39,981 nt of DNA from Actinacidiphila rubida (GCF_900110255.1 NZ_FODD01000057.1:1-39981), one strand, 5' to 3'; counted from the first letter of the stretch, positions 1 to 7,986 are shown. A program made the numbers and translations. The notes: generated by a model from the letters alone, not told the origin.

Positions 1-589
1 AGAACCGACTCCAGCTGGGGGCTGTCGCCGCGCTGGCCTGCAGTGACGAGAAGGGACAGAGGGCGGCAACGGCCGTCGGCGCTCAGGTGGACCTTGCTGG
101 TGAAGCCACCCCGCGAGCGGCCCAGTCCCTCGCCTCCTGCACCACCTCCACCAGCCGGTCGACGAGGTTCTGCCACGGAGGCTCGGCCTGGTGTTCCGTT
201 GCTTCGTCCCCCCTTGGGGCGGACAGTGCGGATGGCCGCTCCTTACGGGCGCCGGCCGCGTGATGGTGAGCGCGCACACTGGTCGAGTCGACCGAGACGT
301 CCCAGTCGACGTCACCCGCCGCGTCTGCTGCGGCCTGGACCCGCTGCAGCACGTTCTCCCAGGTGCCGTCCGCCGACCACAACCGATGTCGCTCGTACAC
401 CGTCTTCCACGGTCCGAACCGCTCCGGCAGGTCACGCCACTGCACCCCGGTCCGTACCCGATGCAGAATCCCGTCGATCACCTGCCGATGGTCCCGCCAC
501 CGCCCGCAACGACCGTTGCTCACCGACAGGAACGGCCACATCCGTTCCCACTCGCCATCCGACGGATCACCACGCAAATCCCGCCCCAT
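1..589 (-). pseudogene. IS5-type transposase, partial at window edge and in two frames
   Basis: The ATG at 589 opens a 168-aa frame (83-589) with the N-terminal half of an IS5-type DDE transposase: the RTGVQWRDLPERFGPW signature, then a DVSVDSTSVRAHHHAAG segment with the first catalytic Asp. At about 140-120 the family sequence jumps to the -1 frame (GLGRSRGGFTSKVHLSADG, then LLVTAGQRGDSPQLE), which stays open to base 1. The C-terminal half lies outside the window. Some IS5-family groups make the full enzyme by programmed -1 frameshifting, so this may be either an intact orfA/orfB arrangement or a decayed copy. No slippery run is obvious at the switch, so I list it as a possible pseudogene. 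The upstream inverted repeat could not be placed. Confidence 0.75.
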
Positions 590-698
590 GCCCGGACCAA
601 CGACCGACGGACGAGCCAGTCATATGATCGGCCGGACAGCTCAGCGGCCGCTTGGGGGCCGCGGCGGCGGGCTGCGCGTCGTTGACGTTCAAGCGGGG

Positions 699-1358
699 TC
701 AGGCTGGTGACGGCTGGCCACCCGGGAGGCTGAAGAGCTGAAAGAACAGCCGTGCCTCATCGAGTTCGCCGTGGACGTCCAGACGCTCATCGGCCACCGC
801 GTCATCGACGGTGAGTCGTCCTTGCGCCAGGGCGTAGAACGTCTTTTTGCCGCTGGTCAGCCGCAGTCCGGGCGGAAGCGGTGCCGAGCCGACGCCGACC
901 CGGACACGCTCACCGTCGCCCTGCAGCCACAGAGTCTCGTCCTCGATGGCCAGTTCCGTGAGCGTGGTGAACCTGGCGGCCTCCTTTGAGGAGGTCAGGC
1001 GCATCGCCACTACCGACCACTCCACACGGTCGGTGTGGTCGGCCGACGGTTCGCCGAGACCGGCGCCCCACTCGGCCAGGCCCGCGATGACGGGGAACAG
1101 GCCCTCGCCGCGTTCGGTCAGCTCATATGCGGCGGCCTGCCCCGGGCCGGGCAGTGTGGTTCGTCGCACCACGTTGCGTTCCTCAAGGTGCTTCAGACGC
1201 GAGGCCAGAAGGCTGGTGCCCATGCCCGACAGCACCCCGAGGAGGTCGCTGTAGCGGCGGGGGCCCAGGGCGAGCTCGCGCACGATAAGCAGCGTCCACC
1301 TTTCGCCCACGATGTCCAGTGACCGGGCGACGAGACAGGTCTGCTCGTAGGAGCGCAT
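699..1358 (-). CDS. HxlR-family winged-helix transcriptional regulator
   Basis: This 219-aa protein opens with the HxlR signature: a Cys at residue 8, then ARSLDIVGERWTLLIVRELA and RRYSDLLGVLSGMGTSLLASRL, the winged helix spanning about residues 8-100. The C-terminal half (about 115-210) resembles the SCP2-like sterol-carrier fold often attached to actinobacterial HxlR proteins (LTSGKKTFYALAQGRLTVDD). HxlR proteins are DNA-binding regulators that usually control a neighbouring redox or detoxification gene. The start codon overlaps the stop of the upstream small gene (TGATG at 1360-1356), so the two are translationally coupled. No target gene remains next to it; the divergent neighbour is a decayed TetR gene. 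Confidence 0.88.
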   Translation of the reverse strand: MRSYEQTCLVARSLDIVGERWTLLIVRELALGPRRYSDLLGVLSGMGTSLLASRLKHLEERNVVRRTTLPGPGQAAAYELTERGEGLFPVIAGLAEWGAGLGEPSADHTDRVEWSVVAMRLTSSKEAARFTTLTELAIEDETLWLQGDGERVRVGVGSAPLPPGLRLTSGKKTFYALAQGRLTVDDAVADERLDVHGELDEARLFFQLFSLPGGQPSPA

Positions 1359-1654
1359 CAGCGCGCCTCCCTTTCGGCCGAAGGCTCCGGCTCGCGGCCG
1401 GTGGTTACGTGCGGCTCAGCCGCCGACAGGCAGATATTGCCAAGGACGTCGGGCCCCACCCGCTGCACCACTCCCCTGGTGACGTCGGGAGCAGTCGGAC
1501 GGCCGTGTCGCCCCAGTTCGAGTTCGGCCATCCGGGAGGCACTGCGGTGGGCCGCGGCGATGTCGACCGAGCCGTCTACGAGGTAGAAACGCTGGACCAC
1601 GCGCCCGACCTCATGGCTACGGAATCCGACCATCCACTTACTGTCGCCACTCAC
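1358..1654 (-). CDS. Small unknown protein coupled to the HxlR gene
   Basis: I do not recognise this protein of about 98 aa. I chose the GTG at 1654 because an AGGAGAAGG ribosome-binding site lies just before it; an in-frame ATG at 1675 would give 105 aa. It starts VSGDSKWMVGF, is soluble and has no evident signal peptide or membrane segment. Its stop codon overlaps the start of the HxlR gene by one base, which is the best evidence that it is real. The sequence upstream (about 1676-1715) is unusually AT-rich and is the likely promoter of the pair. It could be a small binding-domain partner or a remnant of the gene the HxlR protein regulated; I assign no function. Confidence 0.55.
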   Translation of the reverse strand: MSGDSKWMVGFRSHEVGRVVQRFYLVDGSVDIAAAHRSASRMAELELGRHGRPTAPDVTRGVVQRVGPDVLGNICLSAAEPHVTTGREPEPSAEREAR

Positions 1655-1675
1655 TGCCTTCTCCTCTCGTCTCAT

Positions 1676-1715
1676 TCTAAAACCTTGAGCATCTACTCTA
1701 TCTTTTTAAACCATC
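1676..1715 (-). promoter_or_regulatory. AT-rich promoter-like stretch for the HxlR pair
   Basis: The minus strand here reads TTTAAAAAGATAGAGTAG followed closely by GTTTTAGAATG, very AT-rich in a window that is otherwise about 70 percent GC. It sits immediately upstream of the small gene and HxlR. TAGAAT is a plausible -10 element; no convincing -35 at the standard distance was found. HxlR proteins commonly autoregulate, so an operator may lie here, but no clear palindrome was seen. Confidence 0.3.
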
Positions 1716-1740
1716 ACTGGCCACGACTTGTTCCCTCGAG

Positions 1741-2158
1741 GTGGATGGGGTTACCACGATCGTTACCCGGCACCAGGTTCCCGAACTGGACGAGCTGGAC
1801 AGTTCGGCTGCCCTGCACCGGTGGGCCGACGCCTCCATCGAGTCCACCGAGGCCTGCGGGGCGGCTGCGCGTTCGGGTCCGTCGCCGCCGAGACCATCAA
1901 GGCGAGCCGGCCCGTCGCCCTCCGCTGGCCGAGGGCTTCGAGCACTTGGAGGAGCTCTTCCGCCACAGGCGGGGCACGATGCGCGAACGCGGTGACCTGC
2001 GTCCCGACGCGGATCCAGTGGCGCCCACCCACCTGCTGGCAGCTGCCTTCCAGGAAGGGATGCTGCTGGAGCAGGCTGCCGACGACACCACACCGCTGGG
2101 CGACGCCATGAACGGGGTGCTGGACTACATCGCTTCGTTCGCGACACACAGTTGCTAA
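1741..2158 (+). pseudogene. TetR-family regulator, C-terminal relic with frameshifts
   Basis: Three short segments in three frames together match a TetR-family ligand-binding domain. First comes PELDELDSSAALHRWAD (about 1781-1835), then GGCAFGSVAAETIKASRPVA (about 1856-1918), then a frame with LAEGFEHLEELFRHRR and MRERGDLRPDADP (about 1924-2010) running to a TAA at 2156-2158. The middle to C-terminal order is that of an ordinary TetR protein. The N-terminal DNA-binding helix-turn-helix is absent. At least two frameshifts are needed to join the pieces, so the gene is dead. It ends exactly where an IS-end-like sequence begins (2157), suggesting IS-associated decay. Confidence 0.65.
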
Positions 2159-2178
2159 GGGCTGTCCCGCAACGTTGA
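2157..2178. repeat. IS-end-like sequence resembling the left end of the 2.9-kb IS5-type element
   Basis: The motif GGGCTGTCCCGCAACGTTGAG here matches about 16 of 21 positions of the sequence at 2891-2912, the left end of the neighbouring IS5-type element, in the same orientation. It also shares the TGTCCCG core with that element's right end. It is probably a solo end left by an earlier insertion of a related IS, which would explain why the TetR relic stops here. Confidence 0.4.
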
Positions 2179-2191
2179 GGCGGGCGGTTGA

Positions 2192-2869
2192 GTGGCCGAG
2201 AGGTTCGCCATTTATCCTCCTGTGGTGCAGCTGCCTCGGGATCCGTCGAACGTCGCGCATGCGCTGACCGCAGCGTTTCCGACCCGACTTGCCAGCGACG
2301 TGCGCAGCGTCCTGGCGGTCATGCCGGAGGTCAGGCTCGTGCCGATGATGCCCTTCGAGGTCAGGGTGCAGGGCGAGACCGTCGCCATCCCGTCTCGCAT
2401 CTACAACGAGGAGCCGGGCGCCGACTTGCAGCGGCCCCTGACCGCAACCCAGCAGGTGATTTTGCACTGCCTGTACTCCCGGCACAGTGATGGCCGGGTC
2501 CGCCAGCGGCACCTTGAGCAGATCGTGGCGTCGGGCGAGCCGTGGGTAGTCCCGTTCGTGGTGCAGTTGGCCAGCGAATACGTGCTGGAGATCATCGAGG
2601 CGATCGGCCGAGGCCTTCCCGGACTCGCGGTCCCGGGCTCGGACCAGCGCCGTGTCTACGGGGAGTTCATCGCTCGGAATCAGGCCTTCTTCGCGCGCAC
2701 GGAGCGGCGCGTGGTGAGCTACTGGTCGTGCTACTACAGATGGAAGTACGGAGCATTTGGAGCGTATCCCGGAGGCGTCCTTTTGGAAGCGTTCCGGGCC
2801 GCTGTGGTGGAACAGGTGGGCGCGCAGTGGCCGCGGCACACGCCGCGTTCCGCTGGCGGACGCGGGTGA
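2192..2869 (+). CDS. Unknown 225-aa protein beside an IS insertion
   Basis: I do not recognise this protein. It is mostly soluble and begins ERFAIYPPVVQLPRDPSNV, with a mixed helix/strand N-terminal half and a region near residues 110-150 rich in hydrophobic and acidic residues (VVPFVVQLASEYVLEIIEAI), suggesting packed helices. Aromatic residues cluster near residue 175 (YWSCYYRWKYG). The GTG at 2192 has no strong ribosome-binding site, because the IS-end-like repeat occupies the upstream region. The C-terminal tail is Arg/Gly-rich and ends about 20 bases before an IS5-type element. Both ends may therefore have been altered by insertions. Coding character is nevertheless clear from length and composition. 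Confidence 0.5.
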   Translation: MAERFAIYPPVVQLPRDPSNVAHALTAAFPTRLASDVRSVLAVMPEVRLVPMMPFEVRVQGETVAIPSRIYNEEPGADLQRPLTATQQVILHCLYSRHSDGRVRQRHLEQIVASGEPWVVPFVVQLASEYVLEIIEAIGRGLPGLAVPGSDQRRVYGEFIARNQAFFARTERRVVSYWSCYYRWKYGAFGAYPGGVLLEAFRAAVVEQVGAQWPRHTPRSAGGRG

Positions 2870-2889
2870 GAAACCTGCAGGATTTCGTC

Positions 2890-3706
2890 CGAGGCCCTAT
2901 CCCGCAAGGTTGAGATTGTGCAGGCGGGCAATGCCGCGCATGGCGTGGTGGACGCCGTCGCCTTTGAGCCGGCAGTCGCGGAGGATCTTCCACGTCTTCA
3001 TTCGGGCGAAGACGTGCTCCACTCGTGCACGGACCTGCTTGTGTGAGCGGTTGTGCTCCCGCTTCCAGCCGGGCATGTCCTCGCCTTTGATGCGGCGGTG
3101 CGGCATGATCAATCCGGTCCCTGGGTAGCCGCCGTCAGCTATCACATTCGTCCGGCCGACCGCTGACTTGGCTCCCGATTCCTCCCACGCCTTGCAGTCG
3201 TTCCGGTTGCCCGGCAGCGGCCGTCCGACCACGACGACCAGACGAGTGTCGGCGTCGATGACGACCTGGTGGTTGGTGGAGTACCGATAGTTCTTCGACT
3301 GCTCGGCCACCGCGTGATCGCGAGTGGGCACTAACGTCCCGTCCACGATCAGAACAGTTCCCCTCGCGAACCGGCGTCGGGGCGGCAAGGCCAGCATGGG
3401 GCCGATGTGGTCGATGATCCGGTCGGCCGCCGACTTCGATGTGCCGAACAGCAGGGCCAGTTGGCGCATCGTCAAGTTGGTGCGCCAGTAGGCGACGACC
3501 AGGAGAATACGGTCCTCAAGCGACAGGCCCCACGGACGACCCGTCCGTGGTTCGGCTGCGCTCTCGCGCTGCACCGCGGTCACCAACCTGCCGAAGGAGC
3601 GCGGGCTCAGCCCGGTGAACGGACGTATCCAAGACGGCTCCGACGCCGTGATCACACCAGCCACATCAAGATCATCTCACCGTGGCCGGTAATTACGGGA
3701 CACCTC
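2890..3706 (-). mobile_element. IS5-type insertion sequence (about 0.8 kb)
   Basis: The element contains a single complete transposase gene. The left end carries CCCTATCCCGCAAGG (2893-2907); the right end, read on the other strand, carries GGTGTCCCGTAATTACC. These share a short T(A/G)TCCCG(C/T)AA core, a weak terminal inverted repeat. Exact ends and target duplication cannot be fixed by eye. The right end abuts the stop codon of an IS630 relic, so this IS inserted into, or immediately behind, an older element. Confidence 0.65.
2897..3664 (-). CDS. IS5-family transposase (DDE_Tnp_4 type), complete
   Basis: This 255-aa transposase cuts and joins the IS ends. An N-terminal helix-turn-helix domain (about residues 20-95, including LTMRQLALLFGTSKSAADRI) precedes a DDE catalytic domain. 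The three acidic residues can be seen in VLIVDGTLVP (first Asp), NVIADGGYPG (second Asp) and ARVEHVFARMK (Glu). The protein ends naturally (RLHNLNLAG), has no frameshift and has the usual length for the family, so the element may still be active. Confidence 0.9.
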   Translation of the reverse strand: MAGVITASEPSWIRPFTGLSPRSFGRLVTAVQRESAAEPRTGRPWGLSLEDRILLVVAYWRTNLTMRQLALLFGTSKSAADRIIDHIGPMLALPPRRRFARGTVLIVDGTLVPTRDHAVAEQSKNYRYSTNHQVVIDADTRLVVVVGRPLPGNRNDCKAWEESGAKSAVGRTNVIADGGYPGTGLIMPHRRIKGEDMPGWKREHNRSHKQVRARVEHVFARMKTWKILRDCRLKGDGVHHAMRGIARLHNLNLAG

Positions 3707-3832
3707 TTAGTCTTCTGAGTCAGGAATTCTGTTCAGATAACCGGCGAGGCGTTCGAGGATCTCGTCCGCGGTCCTGGTCCAGACATAGGGTTTGGGGTCG
3801 GTGTTCCAGACGGCGATCCAGTCGCGTATGTC
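3707..3832 (-). pseudogene. IS630-type transposase, C-terminal 42-codon relic
   Basis: The minus strand encodes DIRDWIAVWNTDPKPYVW then TRTADEILERLAGYLNRI and a TAA stop at 3709-3707, which is the characteristic tail of IS630-family transposases. The rest of the gene is missing. On its upstream side it is cut off exactly at the left inverted repeat of the IS256 element (3833), and no IS630 sequence reappears beyond that element. The relic is therefore left from a rearrangement, not from a simple insertion. Confidence 0.75.
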
Positions 3833-5223
3833 GGGAGTGTAAATCTAACGGCGGATCCGACGATCATGAGAGAGACGTCAAGTGACTGACACCGCCGTGG
3901 AGTTGGAGACCGTGGAGCCTGTCGAGAGTGCCCAGTCTGGGCAGCCTGCGCCCGTGTCCGACGAGCAACTGGTTGCGATGCTGGTGGAGCGGGCCCGGTC
4001 GGAGGGGCTGCAGCTGACCGGACAGGGTGGACTGCTGCAGCAGCTGACCAAGCGGGTCCTGGAATCTGCCCTGGAAGGCGAGATCACCGATCACCTCGGT
4101 TATGAGAAGCATGATCCGGCAGGGAAGAACAACGGCAACAGCCGCAACGGCACCCGCGCCAAGACCGTGCTGACCGACGTCGGGCCGGTGGAAGTGAAGG
4201 TGCCTCGCGACACCGCCGGCAGCTTCGAGCCGCAGATCGTCAAGAAGCGACAGCGGCGCCTCACCGGCGTGGATGAGATGGTGCTGTCGTTGTCCGCGAA
4301 GGGCCTTACCCACGGGGAGATATCGGCTCATCTCGCCGAGGTCTACGGCGCCGAGGTGTCCAAGCAGACCGTCTCCACCATCACCGACAAGGTGATGGAC
4401 GGCATGGCCGAGTGGCAGAACCGGCCGCTCGACCGCGTCTATCCGGTCCTGTTCGTGGACGCCATCAACGTCAAGATCAGGGACGGGAAGGTCGCGAACC
4501 GTCCCATCTACGTGGTGATGGCGGTGACCGTGGACGGCACCCGCGACATCCTCGGGATCTGGGCCGGCGACGGCGGCGAGGGCGCTAAGTACTGGCTGCA
4601 CGTGTTCACCGAACTGAAGAATCGCGGCCTGGACGACGTGCTCATGCTGGTCTGCGACGGGCTCAAGGGCCTTCCCGAGGCCGTGGAGACCGTCTGGCCT
4701 CGCACAATCGTGCAGACGTGCGTGGTTCACCTGCTGCGGAACTCGTTCCGTTACGCCGCCCGTCAGGACTGGGACAAGGTCGCAGGGGCCCTCAAGCCCG
4801 TCTACACCGCGCCCAGCGAGGACGCGGCGACGGAGCGGTTCCTGGAGTTTCAGGAGTCCTGGGGGGCCAAGTATCCGGCGATCGTGAAGCTGTGGTCGGA
4901 CGCCTGGGCCGAGTTCGTGCCCTTTCTCTCCTTCGACGTCGAGATCCGCAAGGTCATCTGCAGCACGAACGCGATAGAGAGCGTCAACGCACGCATCCGC
5001 GGGTCCGTCCGCGCCCGCGGGCACTTCCCCAACGAGGCCGCCGCCCTCAAGTGCATCTACATGGCGCTGATGAGCCTGGACCCGACCGGGAAGGGCCGCA
5101 AGCGGTGGACCATGCGCTGGAAGGCACCCCTGAACGCGTTCCAGATCGCCTTCGAGGGCCGCCTGACCCCGAGCAACAACTGACCACTCAACAACCAAGA
5201 TCAGCCGCTAAATTGACACACCC
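3833..5223 (+). mobile_element. IS256-type insertion sequence with inverted repeats
   Basis: The element is about 1391 bp. Its 25-bp terminal inverted repeats lie at 3833-3857 (starting GGGAGTGTAAATCTAACGG) and 5199-5223 (reverse complement starting GGGTGTGTCAATTTAGCGG) and agree at about 20 of 25 positions. It contains one complete transposase gene. The 8 bases flanking each end do not match, so no target-site duplication is visible, consistent with a deletion or recombination after insertion. Confidence 0.85.
3882..5183 (+). CDS. IS256-family transposase, complete
   Basis: This 433-aa mutator-type transposase has the family's GNSRNGTRAKTVLTDVGPVE N-terminal block, followed by a catalytic domain with the acidic triad in VLFVDAINVKIRDG, MLVCDGLKGLPEA and CSTNAIESVNARIR. 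The Cys-His segment TCVVHLLRNSFRYA lies between the second Asp and the Glu, as usual. A GAGAGA-type ribosome-binding site precedes the GTG start. Length and ends are normal and the terminal repeats are present, so it may be active. Confidence 0.95.
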   Translation: MTDTAVELETVEPVESAQSGQPAPVSDEQLVAMLVERARSEGLQLTGQGGLLQQLTKRVLESALEGEITDHLGYEKHDPAGKNNGNSRNGTRAKTVLTDVGPVEVKVPRDTAGSFEPQIVKKRQRRLTGVDEMVLSLSAKGLTHGEISAHLAEVYGAEVSKQTVSTITDKVMDGMAEWQNRPLDRVYPVLFVDAINVKIRDGKVANRPIYVVMAVTVDGTRDILGIWAGDGGEGAKYWLHVFTELKNRGLDDVLMLVCDGLKGLPEAVETVWPRTIVQTCVVHLLRNSFRYAARQDWDKVAGALKPVYTAPSEDAATERFLEFQESWGAKYPAIVKLWSDAWAEFVPFLSFDVEIRKVICSTNAIESVNARIRGSVRARGHFPNEAAALKCIYMALMSLDPTGKGRKRWTMRWKAPLNAFQIAFEGRLTPSNN

Positions 5224-5234
5224 CCGCCCTGCGG

Positions 5235-5253
5235 CCGGTCAGGAAAGGACCGG
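5235..5253. terminator. Small hairpin after the IS256 element
   Basis: CCGGTC (5235-5240) and GACCGG (5248-5253) form a 6-bp stem with a 7-base loop, flanked by further partial pairing (CCGC with GCGG) and followed by TTT at 5258. It could terminate read-through from the transposase gene toward the DUF5131 gene. The rest of 5224-5464 holds no ORF that I can support; it is the leader of the DUF5131 gene. Confidence 0.35.
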
Positions 5254-5464
5254 GCGGTTTCCGGGGTGGGAGGCCTGTTCGGTCTTGGATTGTCCGGTGT
5301 CGAGTAAGACCGAGGGGTACGCATGTTCTATTCAGGGGGTTCGTCGGCGGCTTCGGATGACCGGTGGTTGGATGGTCGGTGTCCGGGCCTGCGTCAGCTC
5401 GTTGGACAGGCGTCAGACCGTTGCTGCCTTGGTGGGGGCCACGGGACACGGAGGGGTGGAGCCG

Positions 5465-6220
5465 GTGAGTGACCGCAGCGCGATCGAATGGACCGAGGCC
5501 ACCTGGAATCCCACCACGGGCTGCGATCGGGTCTCGGACGGCTGCGACAACTGCTACGCGATGACGTTGGCGAAGCGGCTGAAGGCGATGGGGCAGGCGA
5601 AATACCAGAACGACGGTGATCCTCGAACCTCCGGGCCCGGTTTCGGTCTGACGGTTCATCCAGACGCGTTGAGTATCCCGTACGGGTGGCGCAGTCCCCG
5701 CACGGTGTTCGTGAACTCCATGTCCGATCTGTTCCACGCCCGGGTCCCGCTGGACTTCGTCCGACAGGTCTTCCAGGTTATGGCCGACACCCCGCAGCAC
5801 ACCTACCAGGTCCTTACCAAGCGCGCGCGGCGCCTGCGGCAGGTCGCCCACCGGCTGGATTGGCCTGCCAACGTGTGGATGGGCGTGTCGGTGGAGAACG
5901 ACAAGGAACTCGCCCGGGTCGATGACCTGCGCCAGGTGCCGGCCGCCGTGCGCTTCTTGTCGTGCGAGCCGCTCCTGGGGCCGCTGGACAGCTTGGACGT
6001 GACGAACATCGACTGGGTGATTGCGGGCGGGGAGTCCGGGCCGCGGTTTCGAGCGGTGCAGCCGGATTGGGTCACCGGCATCCGCGACGTCTGCGCGGAC
6101 GCCGGTGTGGCGTTCTTCTTCAAGCAGTGGGGCGGCCGCACGCCCAAGGCCCTGGGGCGGGAACTGGAAGGCCGCACTTGGGATCAGATGCCGGCCCGGG
6201 AAGCGGTCATCGCAAACTGA
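5465..6220 (+). CDS. DUF5131 (phage Gp37/Gp68-type) three-Cys-motif protein
   Basis: This 251-aa protein is a PF07505/DUF5131 member. It opens with the family block AIEWTEATWNPTTGCDRVSD and three cysteines, C20-x6-C27-x2-C30, the three-Cys motif that recalls radical-SAM iron-sulphur ligation. Further family blocks are VFVNSMSDLFH, YQVLTKRARRL, VWMGVSVEN, RFLSCEPLLG, WVIAGGESGP and FFFKQWGG. The GTG at 5465 is preceded by GGAGGGG; the open frame continues upstream through the end of IS256, but without homology. It converges on TcmP with a 14-bp 3' overlap, the association after which TcmP is named. The biochemical role is not established; an iron-sulphur enzyme acting on nucleic acid or protein is the likely class (inference). 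Confidence 0.9.
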   Translation: MSDRSAIEWTEATWNPTTGCDRVSDGCDNCYAMTLAKRLKAMGQAKYQNDGDPRTSGPGFGLTVHPDALSIPYGWRSPRTVFVNSMSDLFHARVPLDFVRQVFQVMADTPQHTYQVLTKRARRLRQVAHRLDWPANVWMGVSVENDKELARVDDLRQVPAAVRFLSCEPLLGPLDSLDVTNIDWVIAGGESGPRFRAVQPDWVTGIRDVCADAGVAFFFKQWGGRTPKALGRELEGRTWDQMPAREAVIAN

Positions 6221-7295
6221 CCATGCTGGCCTTGGACAGACGGCCGGCGGGCATGACCAGCAGGCCGTCGCCGTCCAGGGCGACCACGGCCTTCCTGGCG
6301 TCCCGCGCACGCCACTGTGAGGTCTCCAGCAGCAGCCATTGCCCGAGCTGTTCCATGCTTGCACCACCTTGGCGGAGCCTCTGCTCGACCAAAGCCAGCA
6401 GTTCCGGGTCGGGCAAATCTCCGTCGTCAAAGAGCGATGTCTGTCCGATCGGCACCGCGTTGCGGACACGTGGATCTTTGAAGCTCATCCCGTCGCTCTT
6501 GTCGACAGTCCACATGGCCTCCTTCATCACCTCCACGCCCTTCTGGTGGCCGGTGCCGAAGACCAGGTACAGCGGCTGCCCGGTGCGGGGAACGACCTGG
6601 AACTGCAGCCGGTACTCGAAGCCGGCGCGGTGCAGCGCTTGCCGGTAGATCTCCAGCCAGGTCCGCCACTTCTCGTCGCTCTCCTGGATGTCAGCGGCGT
6701 GCGCCCAGAACTGGCGGCCGCCGAAGACGCTGTCGAGGATGCTGTGGTTAAGGTCCTCCCGGCGGCTGAACCAGTTCGGCCCAAAGGTGGTGATCACCTC
6801 GCTGGCCTTGTTGTGGGCCAGACGGTTCATCAACGTCAGGGGCGTGTTGACGCTGCCCCAGCTGTCGAAGACTCCGAGGATAGGCTGGCCCCACGCGTTC
6901 AGCTCGGTCAGGATCCGCTCGCTGTCCCGGCCCGCCTCACCCTGGCGGACCTCCACCCGGACCGGCAGTTGGTCTAGGGGGCCGAATCGCTCGTGCAGCT
7001 TGCCTTGCAGGTGCTCGTAGCGGGCGCGGTCCTTTTCGATGAAGACCAGATGCACTCGCTGCTTGGACAGGCCCATGCGCCCGACGGCGGTGTGGTTCAG
7101 CAGTCGATCGAGGGTGAAAACTGGTGATCCTTCCTCGCCGCCTTCGTAACAGCCCGGGCCGGCGAATGCGTCCAGAAAGGTGACCTTCGGCCAGCCGCCC
7201 GGCTGGAGCATGATCGGCCACCACGCGTCGAAGTACCGCTTGTACAGGCGGTGTTTCGCTCCCGTCGCCGGCTCCAGCTTCCACAGAACGCCCAC
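6207..7295 (-). CDS. tcmP: Three-Cys-motif partner protein TcmP
   Basis: This protein of about 362 aa matches the three-Cys-motif partner family, found next to DUF5131/Gp37-type genes. Family marks are ATGAKHRLYKRYFDAWWPI near the N-terminus, the methyltransferase-like VTFLDAFAGPGCYEGG loop, VHLVFIEKD, and VFDSWGSVNTPLTLMNRLA in the middle. The Rossmann-like FAGPG loop suggests nucleotide or SAM binding; no activity is proven. I chose the GTG at 7295 because a GAGGGGG ribosome-binding site precedes it and the conserved region starts directly after; an ATG at 7373 would add 26 unconserved residues. The tail-to-tail overlap with DUF5131 shows that the pair was inherited together. It may be a mobile or defence-related module (inference). 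Confidence 0.88.
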   Translation of the reverse strand: MGVLWKLEPATGAKHRLYKRYFDAWWPIMLQPGGWPKVTFLDAFAGPGCYEGGEEGSPVFTLDRLLNHTAVGRMGLSKQRVHLVFIEKDRARYEHLQGKLHERFGPLDQLPVRVEVRQGEAGRDSERILTELNAWGQPILGVFDSWGSVNTPLTLMNRLAHNKASEVITTFGPNWFSRREDLNHSILDSVFGGRQFWAHAADIQESDEKWRTWLEIYRQALHRAGFEYRLQFQVVPRTGQPLYLVFGTGHQKGVEVMKEAMWTVDKSDGMSFKDPRVRNAVPIGQTSLFDDGDLPDPELLALVEQRLRQGGASMEQLGQWLLLETSQWRARDARKAVVALDGDGLLVMPAGRLSKASMVSLR

Positions 7296-7808
7296 CCCGA
7301 CCCCCTCGCGTAACGGAACGTTGCGAGAATTGTCCGTTGGGTGACAACGCGAGCGCCAGACCGTGTCCCCCACCAGCGATGCGGTGGGGCATGATGTCCG
7401 CGCCCGCGTTGGCAGGCAACCGGCGGACGGACGGCCCGGCCCGGCCGGCGCGCACAGAGGCTGACAGCGGCACGGACGGCAACAGACCTCGGCCAGCGGA
7501 CAGTTGGGTGCTGCGTACCGGCGGCCGGGTCACGGGGCCGCGGCGGGCCGACCTGCCGGCAGCAGGCGGGCCAGCCGAGCGGGACCGCGGCGAGCCGATC
7601 GTCACGGCACGGACGGCCGCGGCGCGCGGCCGGCGGCCCTGACTCCGGGCGGACGGGAGCGGGGGCGCCGGGAGCGCCGGCAGCCGGCGGCGCGGCGGCC
7701 GGCCTCACGGTGCAGCGCAGCCACCCGCAGCGCGGCGGCGCGGGTCCGGCCCGCCAGCACTTCGGCCACAGCAGCCAGTGAACCCTTGACCCGAACCGCC
7801 CCGGCAGC
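7296..7808. other. Intergenic, very GC-rich, no gene supported
   Basis: This stretch upstream of tcmP contains only GC-driven open frames with Arg/Pro/Ala-biased translations and no family resemblance. It should hold the tcmP promoter. The sequence TTGTCCGTTGGGTGACAAC (7329-7347) contains an imperfect inverted repeat (TTGTC/GACAA) in the right place to be an operator, but this is only suggestive. Confidence 0.4.
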
Positions 7809-7956
7809 ACCTCTGAGCCAGGGAGCCAGCAGCCAGATTGAGGCCGGTACTCGACGACTCACTCATATCGACCGGATCCAGGAAGTCGTCCGCGCCCTGG
7901 GCGTGCCCGAGTGGGCGTCGCCGTTCACGCCGGTCGCGTCCGACCGCTCCTTGTGA
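7809..7956 (+). pseudogene. XRE helix-turn-helix relic
   Basis: The plus-strand frame ending at the TGA of 7954-7956 encodes SQIEAGTRRLTHIDRIQEV then VRALGVPEWASPFTPV. This matches the recognition-helix region of the intact XRE regulator at 8639-10084 (SQLENGARRLTHIDRVREV, LRALQVPDHISPLTP), but in the opposite orientation. No start codon, zinc ribbon or TPR part accompanies it. It is a fragment of a diverged paralogue of the neighbouring regulator. Confidence 0.6.
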
Positions 7957-7986
7957 CCGCGCTGCACCCGCTTCGGCTGCGGAGCC

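Noticed and set aside
4718..5464. Upstream extension of the DUF5131 frame through IS256
   Set aside because: It is a shadow of the transposase; conserved DUF5131 sequence starts immediately after the GTG at 5465.
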